DNA from: Spirochaetota bacterium
Lineage (GTDB): Bacteria; Spirochaetota; Spirochaetia; Treponematales; Rectinemataceae
NCBI GenBank assembly: GCA_023421875.1
Contig: JAEZSM010000067.1
Location: forward strand, 1-8,223
Direction of reading: 5' to 3'
DNA: 8,223 bases
Of the stretch, positions 6,360 to 8,223 are shown in pieces. Positions within the stretch are counted from its first letter, which is position 1. Every line of letters begins with the position of its first letter. The notes under the pieces were generated by a model that was given only the letters and a program-made list of their open reading frames with translations, was not told the origin of the DNA and did not search any database. A program made the translations under genes and the position numbers.

Positions 6360-7287
6360 TGCCGGCCTCCCCATTCCGCCCGTTCCGGCTCTCCTTCAAG
6401 GCCAGGACTCGGGCCTTGCGCTCGTTGCGCGCCTTGCGGATGCCCGCGGGTGTCAGCTCCATGCCTCCCATCAAACCCTTCGGCCTGGAAATCATGATGA
6501 GAATCACCGCTGCTCCGTAGAACACCAGCCTCCATATCTCGAAAGCCCTCAGGATTTCCGGCAGCGCCGTGAGCAAAAGAGCTCCCAGCACCGATCCCGA
6601 TATGGAGCCAAGGCCGCCGAAAATGACAATAATCGTGAGTTCGGTGGACTTGGTCATAGAAAACATCTTGGGCTGGATAAAGGTCATGTAATGACCAAAG
6701 AAAACCCCGGCGACGCCGGCGTAGACAGCACTCACTACCAAGGCGATCATCTTGTACTTGAAAACATTGACCCCGGCGATCTGAGCCGCCAGTTCTTCCT
6801 CCCGCACTGCGATCATGTTCCGCCCGTGCCGGGAGCGTACGAGGTTGGCTAAAAAAATCACCGCCAGGATATCGACAATGATGATGGCCGGCAGCGTCGA
6901 TTTATACGGCACGCCCGGCCAGCCGCGGGATCCGCCGAAGAGCTGCACGTTATTGAGAATCAGCCTTATGGCCTCGCCGAATCCAAGGGTGGCTATGCAA
7001 AAATAATCGCCCTTCAAATTGAGCGTTATTCGGCCGATAAAGTAGCTCACGATACCCGCCCCGGCTCCCCCCGCGATCACTCCTACCGCGAAGGGCAGCC
7101 CCAGGCCGGCGGGGCTCGTGGTCGGCGATACGGTCATGAGGGCGCCTAGATAAGCGCCGATCGCCATGAAGCCAGCGTGACCGAAGGAAAAAAGTCCCGT
7201 GAATCCGGTGAGCAGACTCAAGCCCAGCACCGCGATCAGATTGATCCCAGCGAGCATCAGAATTCCCTGTATATAAAACCAGTCCAT
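6352..7287 (-). CDS. livM: Branched-chain amino-acid ABC transporter permease LivM
   Basis: This 311-residue inner-membrane permease pairs with LivH to form the channel. Family marks are LSLLTGFTGLFSFGHAGFMA (23-42), TLNLKGDYFCIATLGFGE (88-105), and the cytoplasmic coupling segment with GRNMIAVREEELAAQIAGVN (155-174), the loop that contacts the ATPases. FGGLGSISGSVLGA (223-236) and SRPKGLMG (267-274) follow. About eight to ten hydrophobic helices are apparent. From about residue 276 the C-terminus is an unusually basic, hydrophilic tail (RKARNERKAR and onward), whose last codons overlap the livG start and contain its ribosome binding site. The ATG at 7287 lies 13 nt after the livH stop. The upstream sequence is G-rich (GGGGGT) but not an ideal Shine-Dalgarno. 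Confidence 0.95.
   Translation of the reverse strand: MDWFYIQGILMLAGINLIAVLGLSLLTGFTGLFSFGHAGFMAIGAYLGALMTVSPTTSPAGLGLPFAVGVIAGGAGAGIVSYFIGRITLNLKGDYFCIATLGFGEAIRLILNNVQLFGGSRGWPGVPYKSTLPAIIIVDILAVIFLANLVRSRHGRNMIAVREEELAAQIAGVNVFKYKMIALVVSAVYAGVAGVFFGHYMTFIQPKMFSMTKSTELTIIVIFGGLGSISGSVLGALLLTALPEILRAFEIWRLVFYGAAVILIMISRPKGLMGGMELTPAGIRKARNERKARVLALKESRNGRNGEAGIG
6366..6372 (-). promoter_or_regulatory. Ribosome binding site deciding the livG start
   Basis: GGGGAGG on the minus strand lies in the last codons of livM, 6 nt before TTG at 6359. It is the reason for preferring that start over the ATG at 6374, which lies upstream of this site. Confidence 0.55.
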
Positions 7288-7300
7288 CCCTACCCCCGCC

Positions 7301-8179
7301 TTAAGCCTTGTCCACCGTTGTCTTACCCATTATGCCCGAGGGTCTGAAGACGAGGACGCCGATGAGGATCACGAAGGCGATCAGATCCCTGAACTGCGAC
7401 GAAAGATAGCCGGCCACCAGCGTCTCTAAGGTACCCAGAAGCACCGAGCCCAGCACGGCGCCGGGCAGGCTACCCAGGCCGCCGAAGACAGCGGCAATGA
7501 ATGACTTCGTCGTTATATTGCCTATCTGAGGATAGACCGTGTATTTCATGCCGAAAAACACCCCAGCCACACCGGCCAGAAAGCCGCCGAGGCCGAACAC
7601 GATGAGGATGATCCTGTCGGTGTTGACGCCCATGAGGGCGCAGGCCTTTATATTGTAGGCAGCGGCCTGGATAGCCTTGCCCATCTTGGTCTTTTCAATG
7701 AAGAGTATGAGCCCCGTAAGGCAGACCGCCGATATGAAGAACATGATAAGGTCCAGTCGGCCCACCGCAAGCGCACCGAGCTGGATGGGCGTGCGGGGGA
7801 TAACCGCAGGATAGGTCCTGAAGGTCGGCCCGATGGTGGCAATGACAATGTTCTCCAGCAGGATCGAGGCTCCCATGGCGGAAATTATAAAATAGAGGAA
7901 GGGCGCGTTGCGCTCCCGCAGAGGCTTGTAGGCGATCCGTTCCACCAGGATTGCCAAAAGCGTGGTGCCCGCACAGGCTAGCATAAAAGCAAGAATGAAG
8001 GGAAGTTTGAGCAGAGTGAGGGCGAAAAAGCCGAAATAGGCCCCCAGCATGATAACCCCGCCGTGAGCGAAGTTGGAAAAGCTCATGATGGAATACACAA
8101 GGGAGTAGCCGACGGCCATCAGCGCGTAGACGGAACCTATTGAAAGCCCGTTGATCAATTGCTGCAGAAACTGAATCAT
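7301..8179 (-). CDS. livH: Branched-chain amino-acid ABC transporter permease LivH
   Basis: This 292-residue inner-membrane permease is the partner of LivM. Family marks are the opening FLQQLINGLSIGSVYALMAV (4-23), YSIMSFSNFAHGGVIMLGAY (29-48), ERIAYKPLRERNAP (80-93), the coupling segment KTKMGKAIQAAAYNIKACALMGVN (within 163-186), AAVFGGLGSLPGAVLG (229-244), and the closing LVFRPSGIMG (276-285). Length and helix pattern match the family. The ATG at 8179 is supported by AAGGA at 8186-8190, 6 nt upstream. It is the first liv gene in the window. Substrate range (Leu/Ile/Val, other amino acids, or amides) depends on the binding protein, which is not present here. The operon promoter is not seen in the 44 bases upstream, so it probably lies outside. 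Confidence 0.95.
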   Translation of the reverse strand: MIQFLQQLINGLSIGSVYALMAVGYSLVYSIMSFSNFAHGGVIMLGAYFGFFALTLLKLPFILAFMLACAGTTLLAILVERIAYKPLRERNAPFLYFIISAMGASILLENIVIATIGPTFRTYPAVIPRTPIQLGALAVGRLDLIMFFISAVCLTGLILFIEKTKMGKAIQAAAYNIKACALMGVNTDRIILIVFGLGGFLAGVAGVFFGMKYTVYPQIGNITTKSFIAAVFGGLGSLPGAVLGSVLLGTLETLVAGYLSSQFRDLIAFVILIGVLVFRPSGIMGKTTVDKA

Positions 8180-8185
8180 GGCCGG

Positions 8186-8190
8186 TCCTT
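8186..8190 (-). promoter_or_regulatory. Ribosome binding site of livH
   Basis: AAGGA on the minus strand is 6 nt before the livH ATG. No coding sequence or promoter could be identified in the remaining bases to the window edge. Confidence 0.6.
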
Positions 8191-8223
8191 TTTGAACTCA
8201 GGATAAAGGAGACAGCGCGGCGC

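Noticed and set aside
6208..6852. A 214-codon plus-strand frame spanning livG and livM
   Set aside because: It crosses two clearly coding, overlapping liv genes and encodes a low-complexity product without family features.

Overview
The window looks like the chromosome of a free-living or gut-associated bacterium with fairly GC-rich DNA. The DnaE N-terminus (PHP domain start and the EFYMAGGSR segment) recalls spirochaetes of the Treponema/Spirochaeta type. That assignment comes from memory of the family, not from a search, and I hold it at about 0.5. No mobile element, tRNA, rRNA, CRISPR array or phage gene is visible. The gene content is mostly ordinary, and the least ordinary part is the two-gene redox locus in the middle.

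Layout. (1) Positions 1-2205, minus strand: the first 735 codons of dnaE, the replicative DNA polymerase III alpha subunit, cut by the window's left edge. (2) 2206-2376: a divergent promoter region. (3) 2377-3735, plus strand: a cytoplasmic M20-family metallopeptidase of the carboxypeptidase S type. (4) 3809-4767, plus strand: a translationally coupled pair, a secreted DOMON-domain protein (candidate haem or sugar binder) followed by a small four-helix membrane protein with cytochrome b561-like histidines. A strong rho-independent terminator at 4799-4833 closes this unit. (5) 4861-8179, minus strand: livH-livM-livG-livF, a complete inner-membrane and ATPase set for a branched-chain (or related) amino-acid ABC importer. 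The periplasmic binding protein (livJ/livK type) is not in the window and would be expected beyond position 8223.

How the genes work together. LivH and LivM form the membrane channel and LivG and LivF the two ATPases. Tight spacing (13 nt, an 8-nt overlap, 2 nt) indicates one operon. The DOMON/b561 pair is best read as a split prokaryotic version of the eukaryotic DOMON-cytochrome b561 fusion proteins, which would move electrons between the membrane and an extracytoplasmic haem domain; this is inference. The M20 peptidase and dnaE have no evident functional link to their neighbours.

The start signals deserve attention. dnaE and the DOMON gene both lack a Shine-Dalgarno sequence, and each has a promoter-like -10 placed so that transcription would begin at the A of the ATG. 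The b561-like gene and livG both appear to start at TTG codons, each 6 nt after a strong Shine-Dalgarno and overlapping the preceding gene.
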